A DNA stretch of 64,000 bases from Clostridiaceae bacterium (lineage in GTDB: Bacteria > Bacillota > Clostridia > Lachnospirales > Lachnospiraceae). Position 1 is the first letter of the stretch, and the number at the start of each line of letters is the position of its first letter. Under the pieces are notes generated by a model. It worked only from the letters and a program-made list of their open reading frames with translations, ran no database searches and was not told the origin of the DNA. Positions 27,691-36,390 of the stretch are shown here, one piece after another. A program made the position numbers and the translations under genes. The DNA lies in contig QXWR01000013.1 in NCBI GenBank assembly GCA_009911065.1, positions 1 to 64,000 of the forward strand. The letters run 5' to 3'.

Positions 27691-27939
27691 CTATTGATGT
27701 TCCACCAGTTGAAGCTTTTCCTTTCGGGTCAGCTTTTTTATGGCAGATTCCCGCTGCATGGCTTCCCGCCGGGTGGCAAATTCTTCGTAATATACCAGGG
27801 ACACTGGTCTCCGGCTCTTGGTATACTTTGCCCCCCGCCCCTCATTGTGAGCCTGTATCCGCTGTTCCAGATGATTGGTCCACCCACAGTAAAGGCTTCC
27901 GTCAGCACACCGGACCAGATAGGTGTAATTTGTATCCAT
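27691..27939 (-). CDS. GIY-YIG nuclease-superfamily protein (YhbQ/UPF0213 type)
   Basis: An 82-residue single-domain GIY-YIG protein. The motif appears as YTYLVRCADGSLYCGWTN, with the conserved Arg in RIQAHNEGRGAKYTKSRRP and Glu in QRESAIKKL. Proteins of this size resemble YhbQ/YazA, with reported nuclease-type folds and roles in DNA maintenance that are not well defined. The start at 27939 has AGGGAGAAAT upstream; a longer frame to 27963 is less likely. It is a single-gene unit upstream of glf on the same strand, or it may be read through into it. Confidence 0.88.
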   Translation of the reverse strand: MDTNYTYLVRCADGSLYCGWTNHLEQRIQAHNEGRGAKYTKSRRPVSLVYYEEFATRREAMQRESAIKKLTRKEKLQLVEHQ

Positions 27940-27963
27940 GGCATTTCTCCCTGCTCTGTACAT

Positions 27964-28409
27964 GCTGATGCTATCTTACCACATCTCCTCTCATTACACA
28001 ATCATGCAGAATCATTTCCTGTCTGTCTGTTTTTCTTTTTCGTTACCATTTGCAAGACGGAAATTTTACTGTCAAAAAAGGGCTGATGCAACGTTAATGA
28101 GTTGCAACAACCCCCTTTCCCAGACCAGCTCCTCCATCGGCTATGCTATGTAGGCGGCATCCGTGCTTGCAAGTCCACGCATACCGTCCAGGTTTCCCTG
28201 ATCTATCTGAAGCACCAGCTGAATGCGGGCTGCCATTCTGGCACGCCGTTTCCGGCTTCTGCCGGCCCCGGCGCCCTGTAAGGTTTTTCAATCCGCCTTA
28301 CCATAACAGTATATACGGCCCACGCTGAAACTGTGCCAGTCCAGATATACGTACACTATTATTTCCCAAAATTTCCTCAATACCACAAACAAATTTTACC
28401 AATTTCCAA
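27964..28409. other. Gap without a convincing gene
   Basis: This 446-bp stretch separates the GIY-YIG gene from the SipL-like gene. The region 28150-28290 is G+C-rich and could be read on the minus strand as short open frames rich in Arg and Gly, but none has a ribosome site or a recognisable family. A short imperfect hairpin with GTTGCAAC-like arms lies at about 28085-28120. I assign no function. Confidence 0.4.
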
Positions 28410-29990
28410 TTAAGCCCGCACAATCTCTTTCACCAGAATCAAACAATCTCCCGGACGGACCGAATCCGAAGCCAGATTGTTGGTGGTGACAATATTTTCC
28501 ACCGTCGTGTGGAACCGTTTTGCTATATCCCACAAAGAATCTCCCTCCTGGACCAGATACCCCACGATTCCTGGCATCTGCTGAAGCTTTTTTGTATCCA
28601 AAGGACCTGTCTCCGCCTTTTGAATCACCAGCTGGCGCACCGGCTGCAGCACCAGCATATCCAGGAGAATCACAGCCTTCACCTCAACCGTATCCCCGCC
28701 GATCATGGCAGCGGTCAGCTGCTCCACATCGGTCTCCAGATACCACACGCTGTCCTGTTGAATGTCCGGCACTTCTGCCTCATAATGGAATGGAAGCAGC
28801 TCGGTCACAGACTGGACCGGACGGCTGTCATCATCCGTCAGATAAAGAATCCGAACCTCCAAGGCTCCGTCCATAACCAGAATATTGTCCTTTGCCTCCA
28901 CTTCGTCCAGCTTCACCATTCCTGTGCTGTGACAGATCTGCAGTGCTCTGGGTCCTCCGCTTACGGATACTTTTTCCGCAATCTTACATTTTCCTGTGTT
29001 TTTGGTGAGAATATGGTCAAAGCAGGCTTCCCCGGTTTCCACGGACAGTTCCCGGTTAGTGGCATACATATCGCTTAAAATATCCAGCTGCCGTTCTTCA
29101 TAAAGCCGAATATCCAGTTCAATCACTGCATCCACATCCAGCTCCCGCATTTCTCCGTCATAGTCTGGCTTCTCCTCAATTCCTTTGTGAATCAATCTTG
29201 CAGAGATAGCTGGAATCATTTCCTCCACTGCCCCCTGCATTTCCAACTCGCCAGAAAATGGAATGGACTCTTCCACCCACTGAATCATGGCGCTCTCCCC
29301 TTCTCCCTCATAGATCACAAATACCATGAGGGTTCCCTCCAAGTGGATTTTCTGATCTAAAGGTCGGGCCGTCACCCCGGACAGACGCATTTCGGTCCAT
29401 AAAATCCGGTCAATGGCTGGTTTGGTTCCAGACAAGGTGATCTCTTCCTTCAGCCGGTAAGTGTCCTTTCGCCTCAGGGCAATAGCTGCCACATCAATGG
29501 TTCGTTTTAAGGTTTCCACCTGGGGAATGCCATCTTCCTCATCCTCCACCGTTCCAAGCTCCACCGCTGCCTCTGTGTCAAAAAGAGACTCCACCTTTAC
29601 CTCCAAAGTGACAATCCCTTTAATGCTTAATTTCCGGGAGTTGATCATATCTGCGTTTAAATCTTCCAGCTGCCAGCCAACTCCCACATAATCCTTTTCC
29701 TCCAGTCCCGGCACATTGATGGTTTCCTCAAAGGGAATTAATCCGCCTAACACCTGAAGTCCGCCTTCCTCTTTCCGGTACAGCACATGGAAATCCAGCT
29801 TCCCCCGAACCACTACCCGCTCATTTTGGGTCTTCACCGGCTCCATCTGAATCTCCCCCGTGTCCAGAATCACCTGGGCAATATCGCTCATGGTATCTGG
29901 CACAATAAAATCATCATCCAAAGTCACCTGTGTATTGACCTGATTTTTCCACCGATTCATATGTATATTCTGCTTCACCAGCTCCAACAT
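28410..29990 (-). CDS. sipL: DUF3794/LysM spore morphogenesis protein, SipL-like
   Basis: A 526-residue cytoplasmic protein with repeated SPOCS (DUF3794) domains, each ending in hydrophobic beta strands (examples VVVRGKLDFHVLY near residue 65 and LEVRILYLTDDD near 380), and a C-terminal LysM domain (about 475-522: VQEGDSLWDIAKRFHTT, NNLASDSVRPGDCLIL). This layout is that of SipL of Clostridioides difficile, which binds SpoIVA through LysM to localise the spore coat, and of the Bacillus SafA/SpoVID logic. Expression in the mother cell is expected. The start at 29990 follows AAGGCGGG. It supports a spore-forming host. Confidence 0.85.
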   Translation of the reverse strand: MLELVKQNIHMNRWKNQVNTQVTLDDDFIVPDTMSDIAQVILDTGEIQMEPVKTQNERVVVRGKLDFHVLYRKEEGGLQVLGGLIPFEETINVPGLEEKDYVGVGWQLEDLNADMINSRKLSIKGIVTLEVKVESLFDTEAAVELGTVEDEEDGIPQVETLKRTIDVAAIALRRKDTYRLKEEITLSGTKPAIDRILWTEMRLSGVTARPLDQKIHLEGTLMVFVIYEGEGESAMIQWVEESIPFSGELEMQGAVEEMIPAISARLIHKGIEEKPDYDGEMRELDVDAVIELDIRLYEERQLDILSDMYATNRELSVETGEACFDHILTKNTGKCKIAEKVSVSGGPRALQICHSTGMVKLDEVEAKDNILVMDGALEVRILYLTDDDSRPVQSVTELLPFHYEAEVPDIQQDSVWYLETDVEQLTAAMIGGDTVEVKAVILLDMLVLQPVRQLVIQKAETGPLDTKKLQQMPGIVGYLVQEGDSLWDIAKRFHTTVENIVTTNNLASDSVRPGDCLILVKEIVRA

Positions 29991-30078
29991 AAAAAGCACC
30001 CGCCTTACTTTCTATTTTCCTCTTTTATAGAAAGTGTATGTGGATGCTTTTCATTTTATGATTGTTTGTATGGGTTCC

Positions 30079-30777
30079 TTACAGCTTTGTCGGCTCTTCC
30101 CGGTTGGACGACGCCTTTTCTAAGCCCCTTTCCTTTTCCTCGGCTACCAGTCCCTGCAGACGTTTGAGTTCCGCCTCCAAAGCCAGCACCCGCTCTTCCA
30201 TCCGGGCATACTGTTCCACAGTCACTGCAGCTGCAATCTGCTTTTTCTGCACCGGCACGCCCCCCACCTTCACCGGGCGGGCGGGAATCCCCACTGCCGT
30301 AGTGTCATTTTCCAGCGGCTTTAAAAGCACTGCATTTGCTGCAATGGTACAATTATCTCCCACCTCAAAAGCGCCTAAAATCTTGGCTCCGGAACCTACG
30401 GTCACATTATTCCCCAAAGTCGGATGCCGCTTTCCTTTATTGAGTCCTACACCGCCTAAAGTCACACCCTGATAGATGGTGCAGTTATCGCCCACCACAG
30501 TTGTCTCTCCAATCACCACCCCGCATCCGTGGTCAATCAATATCCCTCTGCCAAGCTCTGCTCCCGGATGAATCTCAATCAGTGTAAAAAAACGGGCAAT
30601 CTGAGAAATCAGCCTTGCCACAAACAGCATGTGGCGCTTATAAAACCAATGGGCAAACCGATGCCAAATAAGCGCATGAACCCCCTGGTACAATAAAAGC
30701 ACCTCCAACGCGCTGCGGGCTGCGGGATCTCTCTCCTGCACCGCCTTTACGTCCATCCAGATATCCTTTAAAATCAT
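30079..30777 (-). CDS. cysE: Serine O-acetyltransferase
   Basis: A 232-residue left-handed beta-helix acetyltransferase making O-acetylserine from serine and acetyl-CoA for cysteine synthesis. Hexapeptide repeats run from about residue 70 (IHPGAELGRGILIDHGCGVV), with the catalytic His in IDHG and the loop GGVGLNKGKRHPTLG. An N-terminal helical region of about 60 residues and a C-terminal Lys/Glu-rich helix (AELKRLQGLVAEEKERG) follow Gram-positive EpsC/CysE. No cysK or T-box leader is visible next to it. AGAGGATAATCGT precedes the start. Confidence 0.94.
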   Translation of the reverse strand: MILKDIWMDVKAVQERDPAARSALEVLLLYQGVHALIWHRFAHWFYKRHMLFVARLISQIARFFTLIEIHPGAELGRGILIDHGCGVVIGETTVVGDNCTIYQGVTLGGVGLNKGKRHPTLGNNVTVGSGAKILGAFEVGDNCTIAANAVLLKPLENDTTAVGIPARPVKVGGVPVQKKQIAAAVTVEQYARMEERVLALEAELKRLQGLVAEEKERGLEKASSNREEPTKL

Positions 30778-30891
30778 ACGATTATCCTCTTTTCTCCTAA
30801 GAAATTAAAAGCACATATCCTCTCCAATACATGCCCTTTATCATATCATATGTCCCGCGTCTCTGACAAGTGAAACGTCACGGATTCCTCT

Positions 30892-31323
30892 TTACTGAAA
30901 TATCACCGGGTTTTCCAGATACTCGGTCTTTACCACCAAAAACGGGTAGGATTTCTCCACTCCCACGGTCTCTCCTTTCTCCGGACCAAGCAGTTCTGTG
31001 TCAAATACTATAGAATTTTCTGTCAAATACAATTCTCTCACAGAAATGCTGTATCCTCCCGTAGGTTGTTCTCCATATCCCACTGCTATGTAAAGCCCCT
31101 GATCATTGCTGTATGTCAGTTTAAATGGCGCTGTCTTTTTTTCGTCTACCAGACTTTTTAACTCACCTGGAAGTTCTGCCTCTCCCACCACTGTAGATTC
31201 CAGGTCCCGTACTTTATCCTGATTCTCCTTCTCCACACTGCAGCCAGTCAGAAAACGCACCAGCACCACCCACAACAGCAAAAAAACCGCCCATATCAGC
31301 TTTCCATTGACCCGTTTGCCCAT
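30892..31323 (-). CDS. PrcB_C-domain lipoprotein
   Basis: A 143-residue protein with an N-terminal hydrophobic segment and lipobox FLTGC (about residues 22-26), so probably a membrane-anchored lipoprotein. The C-terminal half has the PrcB_C-type pattern (YIAVGYGEQPTGGYSISVRE, about 75-95) known from the protease-complex subunit PrcB (PF14343). The start at 31323 follows GGAGGTTGTT. Its partner protease is not adjacent; the function in this organism is unknown. Confidence 0.75.
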   Translation of the reverse strand: MGKRVNGKLIWAVFLLLWVVLVRFLTGCSVEKENQDKVRDLESTVVGEAELPGELKSLVDEKKTAPFKLTYSNDQGLYIAVGYGEQPTGGYSISVRELYLTENSIVFDTELLGPEKGETVGVEKSYPFLVVKTEYLENPVIFQ

Positions 31324-31508
31324 AACAACCTCCATGAAATTTGACTACTACCAGTTTATTCTTCCAGGATTGTACCTATGCGGGAAAAATACAAATATTT
31401 TCTACATTTCCTTGTCAAATCCGCTTCTATGGCATAAAATAGTAACGAATCACAGGAAAGGACAAGATGTAATCGATCCTTTTTTACTCTTCAAAAAGGA
31501 GTCCATCT

Positions 31509-32888
31509 ATGAATCAGAAGGAAATTCCGTCTCTTGTAGACAGACAGCGCTCCTGGTTTCGCACCGGTGCAACTTTGAGCATTCACCGCCGCATCCAGAC
31601 ATTGAAAGCCTTAAAAACTTGTATCCAACAGCAGGAAACCGCTATCCATGAGGCGCTGAAAAAAGATCTTGGCAAAAGCGCCTTTGAAAGCTATATGTGT
31701 GAAACGGGTCTGGTTTTAAGCGAGATTACCTATATGTTGAACCATATCCGCCAATTTGCCAGAGAGATTGTCTGCCCTACTCCTCTGGCCCAGTTTCCCG
31801 GAAAAAGCTTTAAAAAACCATCTCCCTACGGAGTGGTATTGATTATGAGTCCCTGGAACTATCCATTTCTGCTGACTCTTAATCCTTTGATTGATGCCAT
31901 CGCTGCTGGCAACACAGTCATTGTAAAACCCAGCGCCTACGCTCCCTCTACCAGCCAGATCATCCGCACTATGCTCCAGTCCTGTTTTGACGAAAGGCAC
32001 ATCGCGGTTGTCACCGGAGGACGAGCCGAAAACAGCTGCCTTTTACAGCAGCATTTTGACTATATTTTCTTTACCGGAAGTCAGGCGGTTGGCCGGGAAG
32101 TCATGACCCATGCCGCTGCTCATCTGACTCCTGTAACCCTGGAACTAGGCGGAAAAAGTCCCTGTATCGTAGACTCCACGGCCAACCTCCCCCTTGCCGC
32201 CCGACGTATTGTATTTGGCAAATTTTTAAACTGCGGCCAGACCTGTGTGGCTCCAGATTACATTTATTGTCACAGCTCCATCAAAGAGTCCCTGATCCGG
32301 GAAATCAAAAAGCAGATAGGAAAACAGTTTGGAAACCATCCGCTTTGTAACAAAAACTATGGAAAAATCATCAATGAAAAACATTTTAACCGGCTAACCA
32401 ACCTAATCCATCCTGGAAAAACCGTTGTGGGAGGAGCCTTTAACAGCCAAACCCTTCAAATCGAACCTACCATCCTGGACCATGTAACATTTGGGGACCA
32501 GATTATGGAAGAGGAAATATTCGGTCCCATCCTGCCGGTACTTACCTATGAATCTCTGGATGAAGCGATTCATAAACTAAATACCCTGCCCCATCCTCTG
32601 GCCCTTTATATCTTCACAAACGACAAAAAAGCGGCCCGAAAAGTGCTTTCCCGCTGTAGCTTTGGGGGCGGCTGTATCAATGATACAATCATTCATCTGG
32701 CCACCAGTGAAATGGGCTTTGGCGGCTTTGGCGAAAGCGGAATGGGAGCTTATCATGGAAAAGATGGGTTTGATACCTTTTCCCACCACAAAAGCATTGT
32801 GGACAAAAAGACATGGTTAGATTTGCCTATGCGGTATCAGCCATACAATTTTATCCATCAATGGCTCATTGCTAGATTTTTACATTAA
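31509..32888 (+). CDS. Aldehyde dehydrogenase, class 3-like
   Basis: A 459-residue NAD(P)-dependent aldehyde dehydrogenase. The catalytic Glu is in LELGGKSPCIV (about 211) and the nucleophilic Cys in LNCGQTCVAPDY (about 245); MSPWNYPFLLTLNPL and EEIFGPILPVLTY are further family marks. At 459 residues, with the C-terminal sequence SHHKSIVDKKTWLDLPMRYQPY, it belongs to the ALDH3 branch (YwdH type) that oxidises medium and long-chain or aromatic aldehydes. AAAAAGGAGTCCATCT precedes the start. It stands alone. Confidence 0.93.
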   Translation: MNQKEIPSLVDRQRSWFRTGATLSIHRRIQTLKALKTCIQQQETAIHEALKKDLGKSAFESYMCETGLVLSEITYMLNHIRQFAREIVCPTPLAQFPGKSFKKPSPYGVVLIMSPWNYPFLLTLNPLIDAIAAGNTVIVKPSAYAPSTSQIIRTMLQSCFDERHIAVVTGGRAENSCLLQQHFDYIFFTGSQAVGREVMTHAAAHLTPVTLELGGKSPCIVDSTANLPLAARRIVFGKFLNCGQTCVAPDYIYCHSSIKESLIREIKKQIGKQFGNHPLCNKNYGKIINEKHFNRLTNLIHPGKTVVGGAFNSQTLQIEPTILDHVTFGDQIMEEEIFGPILPVLTYESLDEAIHKLNTLPHPLALYIFTNDKKAARKVLSRCSFGGGCINDTIIHLATSEMGFGGFGESGMGAYHGKDGFDTFSHHKSIVDKKTWLDLPMRYQPYNFIHQWLIARFLH

Positions 32889-32943
32889 AAACGGACACTG
32901 TATAGATACCATTTATTTAAGATGAAACGAGGTCAATAGAATC

Positions 32944-34785
32944 ATGGAAAAACAAAACAGACGGTTCTTCTTATCCGACTGGAAAACCCATGGACTCATC
33001 GGGTGTTTTCTGTTAGGGTTTGCCTTTTTTATAAACCAGGATATGAAGATCTACGGACTTTATATGGATGATTTAAACCGTTGGTACTGGTATAAAGAAC
33101 AGACCTTTTGGGAAGATATTCTTCCCCTGGGAGGACCCCGGTTTCGGTCTCTTTTTAACCTTGCCTCCCGTTTGGAACTGAATCTGATCGGGACTCATAT
33201 AGAGTGGATTGTGCCTTTTAATATCCTGTTAAATGCCCTTATTGCCTTTTTGGTATACCGGATTTCCAGAAAATACAGCCGCAGCACATTTGTAGGCAGC
33301 CTTTGTGGGTTTTTATATTTATTATCCCGGTTCTCCTACTACCAGATCGGACAGATGATGGGACTTTTGGAAACTCTCTCTCTGGTAATGGCCATTGGCA
33401 TTTTATATCTCCTTTATGAATACCTGAATGAAGAAAGTTCCCAGGGACAAGGAAAATTCTTCTGGTCCTGTTTTTTGTATGGATGTATTTGTTTTGTCCA
33501 CGAGCGATATATGGTCCTGTTTCCCCTGCTGCTTCTGGTTCTGTTTTTCCGCAAAGAATCTAACCGGAAATTATGGGCCGCCTCCATTGGCGTTTTCCTT
33601 ATGGTGCAGGTGATTCGTTTTCTCACCATTGGCACATTGCTTCCTGCCGGAACCGGAGGCACAAAAGTTGTAAAAACCTTTTCCATTGGCACTGTATTTC
33701 AGTATGCCTTCAGTCAAATTGCCTATGTGTTTGGCATCAATGCAGGCCCTGCCATGTTTAGCGGAGAATATTTTTCCGATTCTCCTGTCTGGGTTCTAGC
33801 TCTGGTGGCCTTGTCCGATTTTATGCTCCTTGGACTGGTTTTTGCCTTTATCCGATTTCTGTTTCGCCGTCCGGAAAACTTTTGGAAATATGTGCAAAAC
33901 GCCTTTTTGTTTTTTTGCTTTATCGGCGCATGCATTGCCTGTTCCAGCGTGACCATCCGGGTGGAGATGCGGTGGGTGTATGTGTCCTACACAGCTGCCC
34001 TGCTGTTTATGTCCTGGATGTACGGCGTGCTGACTGCCTATTATTCCGAAAACCAAAAACCGTTCCCATCCAGATTGCTGCTGATTTTGATTGCTGCCTA
34101 TGGAATTTTGATGGTTCCCGTGGAAACCCATTACCGCAGCAAATTCCCCATGCTGTACTATTGGGGCGACCAGCATCGGTATAACTCCCTTGCCCAGGAA
34201 ACCTATGGTCTTTATGGGGATGACATTTACGGAAAAACCATCTATGTTATTGGGGACAATTTTCACTTAAATGATTTTTGCGCTGAAAATTTTTTCCGGG
34301 TTTTTGACAAGGAAAACCGGGAAAACTGTATTGAGATTCTTCATGTGGAAGATATAAGGGACATTGGAACGATTACAGATAATATGCTGGTGATTCAGGA
34401 AGATTTGAAAAACAACCGTTTCCATGACGTGACCAATCTGGCAAAAGATTTTAAATGCCGTCCCATTTACGGTTATTATGATGACAACTGGATTGATGAG
34501 CAGGCAAGGATTCAGGTTATGGCCGGCAAGACGGGGAAAATTGATCTGACCTTTACCTATCCCATTGCCATGGACCCAAATGTGACGTATGAAATCATGG
34601 TTTACAAGAACCATCAGCAGGAGCAGAACGTAAGATTAACGGAAAATATTAAGGAAATTACCATTGAGTCCGAACCTTATGAGCTTGTGACCCTGGACTT
34701 TCAGACCAGCTTTTTCATACCAGGTTCCAACGAAAAGAGAGGCAAAACAAATCTGGCCATTTTCCTGGAAATTGCTGCTGACTGA
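32944..34785 (+). CDS. Polytopic membrane protein, GT-C-like candidate
   Basis: A 613-residue protein with about 11 predicted helices in its first 400 residues and a soluble C-terminal domain of about 200 residues. The acidic pair MDDLNRW after the first helix resembles the catalytic aspartates of GT-C lipid-dependent glycosyltransferases, but no family was recognised with certainty. It is a paralogue of the protein at 56222-58102: both share GTH-EWIVP/ITWIVP, SHYQIG or SYYQIG, MSWMYGVLT, YGKTIYVIG and the sequence YGYYDDNWIDEQARIQVMAG. A role in decorating a wall or capsule glycan is inferred. The ribosome site is weak (GAGGTCAATAGAATC). Confidence 0.75.
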   Translation: MEKQNRRFFLSDWKTHGLIGCFLLGFAFFINQDMKIYGLYMDDLNRWYWYKEQTFWEDILPLGGPRFRSLFNLASRLELNLIGTHIEWIVPFNILLNALIAFLVYRISRKYSRSTFVGSLCGFLYLLSRFSYYQIGQMMGLLETLSLVMAIGILYLLYEYLNEESSQGQGKFFWSCFLYGCICFVHERYMVLFPLLLLVLFFRKESNRKLWAASIGVFLMVQVIRFLTIGTLLPAGTGGTKVVKTFSIGTVFQYAFSQIAYVFGINAGPAMFSGEYFSDSPVWVLALVALSDFMLLGLVFAFIRFLFRRPENFWKYVQNAFLFFCFIGACIACSSVTIRVEMRWVYVSYTAALLFMSWMYGVLTAYYSENQKPFPSRLLLILIAAYGILMVPVETHYRSKFPMLYYWGDQHRYNSLAQETYGLYGDDIYGKTIYVIGDNFHLNDFCAENFFRVFDKENRENCIEILHVEDIRDIGTITDNMLVIQEDLKNNRFHDVTNLAKDFKCRPIYGYYDDNWIDEQARIQVMAGKTGKIDLTFTYPIAMDPNVTYEIMVYKNHQQEQNVRLTENIKEITIESEPYELVTLDFQTSFFIPGSNEKRGKTNLAIFLEIAAD

Positions 34786-34999
34786 CATCCGTTCCCATTC
34801 TTTTTCTTTCTGAAGATTTTCTGACAATTTTATAAAACGCCTACTCAAAGGGGAAAATTTCTGGTATAGTGTTACAAGCATGATTTCCATGTGGAATTTG
34901 GAAACCAGAATCATCCAATTTGAATACTTTTTATTTCCCAGCCAATGGGTAAAGTTTTTAAATCGGATTATACTAGAACAGCACAGGAGAATAACCGGT

Positions 35000-36094
35000 A
35001 TGAAATTAAAACAGAAACATTTTTCAGGAAAATTTGCCGCTGCATGTCTGATGCTTACCATGACCGCTGGTCAGATGACAGCTTTTGCAGACATCGACCC
35101 TACAGTACCCAGCCCATTGACCGGAAGCGTCAGCCCTGTGTCAGCTGACTCAATCCCAGTTCCTCCTCCAATAGATAGCAATGCCATGGCTCCGGATTCG
35201 TCCGGCCAAGTTGCCAGTCCAGTTACCTATCCATCTCTTTCCACCATTGTCACAGAAGGAGAAAAAGAAAACAACTGGTCCGAACCGATATTTGGAGGCG
35301 CCACTCTTACGTTCCGAGGCAGCGGAACCGGAGGACAGACCTTATCCATGGTTTTGGAAACCAGCAATGGAAGCCTGATTGTAATTGACGGGGGATTTGA
35401 ACAGGATGCAGACAGTTTAAGAAATCACATTAAGGACCACGGCGGCCGGGTGGCAGCGTGGCTGGTCACTCATCCCCACGGGGACCATGTAGGCGCATTG
35501 AACAAACTCCTTCAGGCCAACAACGGCATTTCCATTGACGCCATTTACTGCTCTCTGGCCAGCAAAGAATGGTATACAGCCAGTGACCCCACGGCAGCTG
35601 ACATGGCCATTCGCTTCATTGACACCTTGTCAAGGCTTCCCCAAAACAAGGTTCACTATGTCAGCAAAAACCAGATGATTCAGGTGGATGATGTCACCAT
35701 TCAGGTTTTAAACGACCGTTATGACTTAACCAACACCGGAGACAGCCACTATACCGGCAACAACGCCAGCATTACTTATATGCTGACCATCAATGGGAAA
35801 CGGCTTCTTATTTTAGGTGATATGTGTTATGAAGGAGGTCAACGGCTTCTGGAAGATGTAGGTGCCCCTGGCTTAAAGGCAGATCTTGTGCAGATGGCCC
35901 ACCATGGTCAGGACGGCGTATCTGAGGAAGTCTATCAGGCAATCCAGCCCTCCATCTGTCTGTGGCCCACTCCCAAATGGCTTTGGGAAGGAGACGAAAG
36001 TCAGTACGCCACCCAAACCACCAAACGCTGGATGGTTGGTATGGGCGTTGGGAAACATTATGTAATGAAGGATGGAGAACAGATCATCCAATAG
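35000..36094 (+). CDS. Secreted metallo-beta-lactamase-fold hydrolase
   Basis: A 364-residue exported protein: signal peptide (about 1-31, ending TAFADI), a Pro/Ser-rich linker (about 32-75), then a metallo-beta-lactamase domain related to the ComEC/Rec2-type group. The zinc ligands appear as HPHGDHVG (about 157-164), GD in ILGDMCYEGG and HHGQDG. The substrate is unknown; related secreted proteins act on phosphodiesters. The start at 35000 follows ACAGGAGAATAACCGGT; a longer frame to 34880 would hide the signal peptide. A terminator follows at 36120. Confidence 0.85.
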   Translation: MKLKQKHFSGKFAAACLMLTMTAGQMTAFADIDPTVPSPLTGSVSPVSADSIPVPPPIDSNAMAPDSSGQVASPVTYPSLSTIVTEGEKENNWSEPIFGGATLTFRGSGTGGQTLSMVLETSNGSLIVIDGGFEQDADSLRNHIKDHGGRVAAWLVTHPHGDHVGALNKLLQANNGISIDAIYCSLASKEWYTASDPTAADMAIRFIDTLSRLPQNKVHYVSKNQMIQVDDVTIQVLNDRYDLTNTGDSHYTGNNASITYMLTINGKRLLILGDMCYEGGQRLLEDVGAPGLKADLVQMAHHGQDGVSEEVYQAIQPSICLWPTPKWLWEGDESQYATQTTKRWMVGMGVGKHYVMKDGEQIIQ

Positions 36095-36119
36095 TTTTAC
36101 AGACAGGTTTTTAAAAAGT

Positions 36120-36162
36120 AAGAGCAGTTTGTTTTCGAACCGAAAGCAGTCTGCTCTTTTTT
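36120..36162. terminator. Terminator serving the hydrolase and spoIIID
   Basis: AAGAGCAG pairs with CTGCTCTT; TTTTTTG follows on the plus strand and ACTTTTTAAAAA on the minus strand. It lies between the plus-strand hydrolase stop (36094) and the minus-strand spoIIID stop (36206), so it can act in both directions. Confidence 0.75.
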
Positions 36163-36205
36163 GTGAAATTTCTCTCTGTTTCAGAGATTTCTTTGGTTTT
36201 TTCCG

Positions 36206-36370
36206 TTAATCTTCGGTTTTGCTGCAAATGGCCAGCCGATGCTGATATTTTTCCCTGGTTGCCAGTCCGCCTCGTATATGCCGTTCTGATTTATTTACAT
36301 CCAGCACAATCCGGGCGCGGGCTGCCAGAGACGGGTTAATATGTTCTAAGCGGTCGGTTACATCTTTATG
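36206..36370 (-). pseudogene. spoIIID: 3' portion of split spoIIID (codons 38-91)
   Basis: Read on the minus strand from the CAT at 36370, this encodes 54 residues: HKDVTDRLEHINPSLAAR, then ARIVLDVNKSERHIRGG, LATREKYQHR and a stop at 36206. It is the C-terminal part of SpoIIID; the known Bacillus protein continues STVHKDLTERLPEINP and ends with SIRHLRGGEATKLKYK. It has no start codon or ribosome site of its own. The upstream end coincides with the recombinase attachment site. The missing first 37 residues are at 43666-43776. Joined, they give a 91-residue protein (93 in Bacillus). Confidence 0.92.
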
Positions 36371-36390
36371 TATGGTTGTCTATAATTAGA
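36357..36390 (-). other. Right attachment site (attR-like) of the spoIIID element
   Basis: Minus-strand sequence here is ACCATA-CATA-AAGATG; the shared CATA (36367-36370) equals that at 43662-43665. Element sequence lies on the recombinase side, spoIIID codons on the other. The recombinase stop codon (36366-36368) sits inside it. Confidence 0.7.

Noticed and set aside
28094..28291. Small Arg/Gly-rich protein on the minus strand
   Set aside because: No ribosome binding site, odd composition from G+C-rich DNA and no recognised family.
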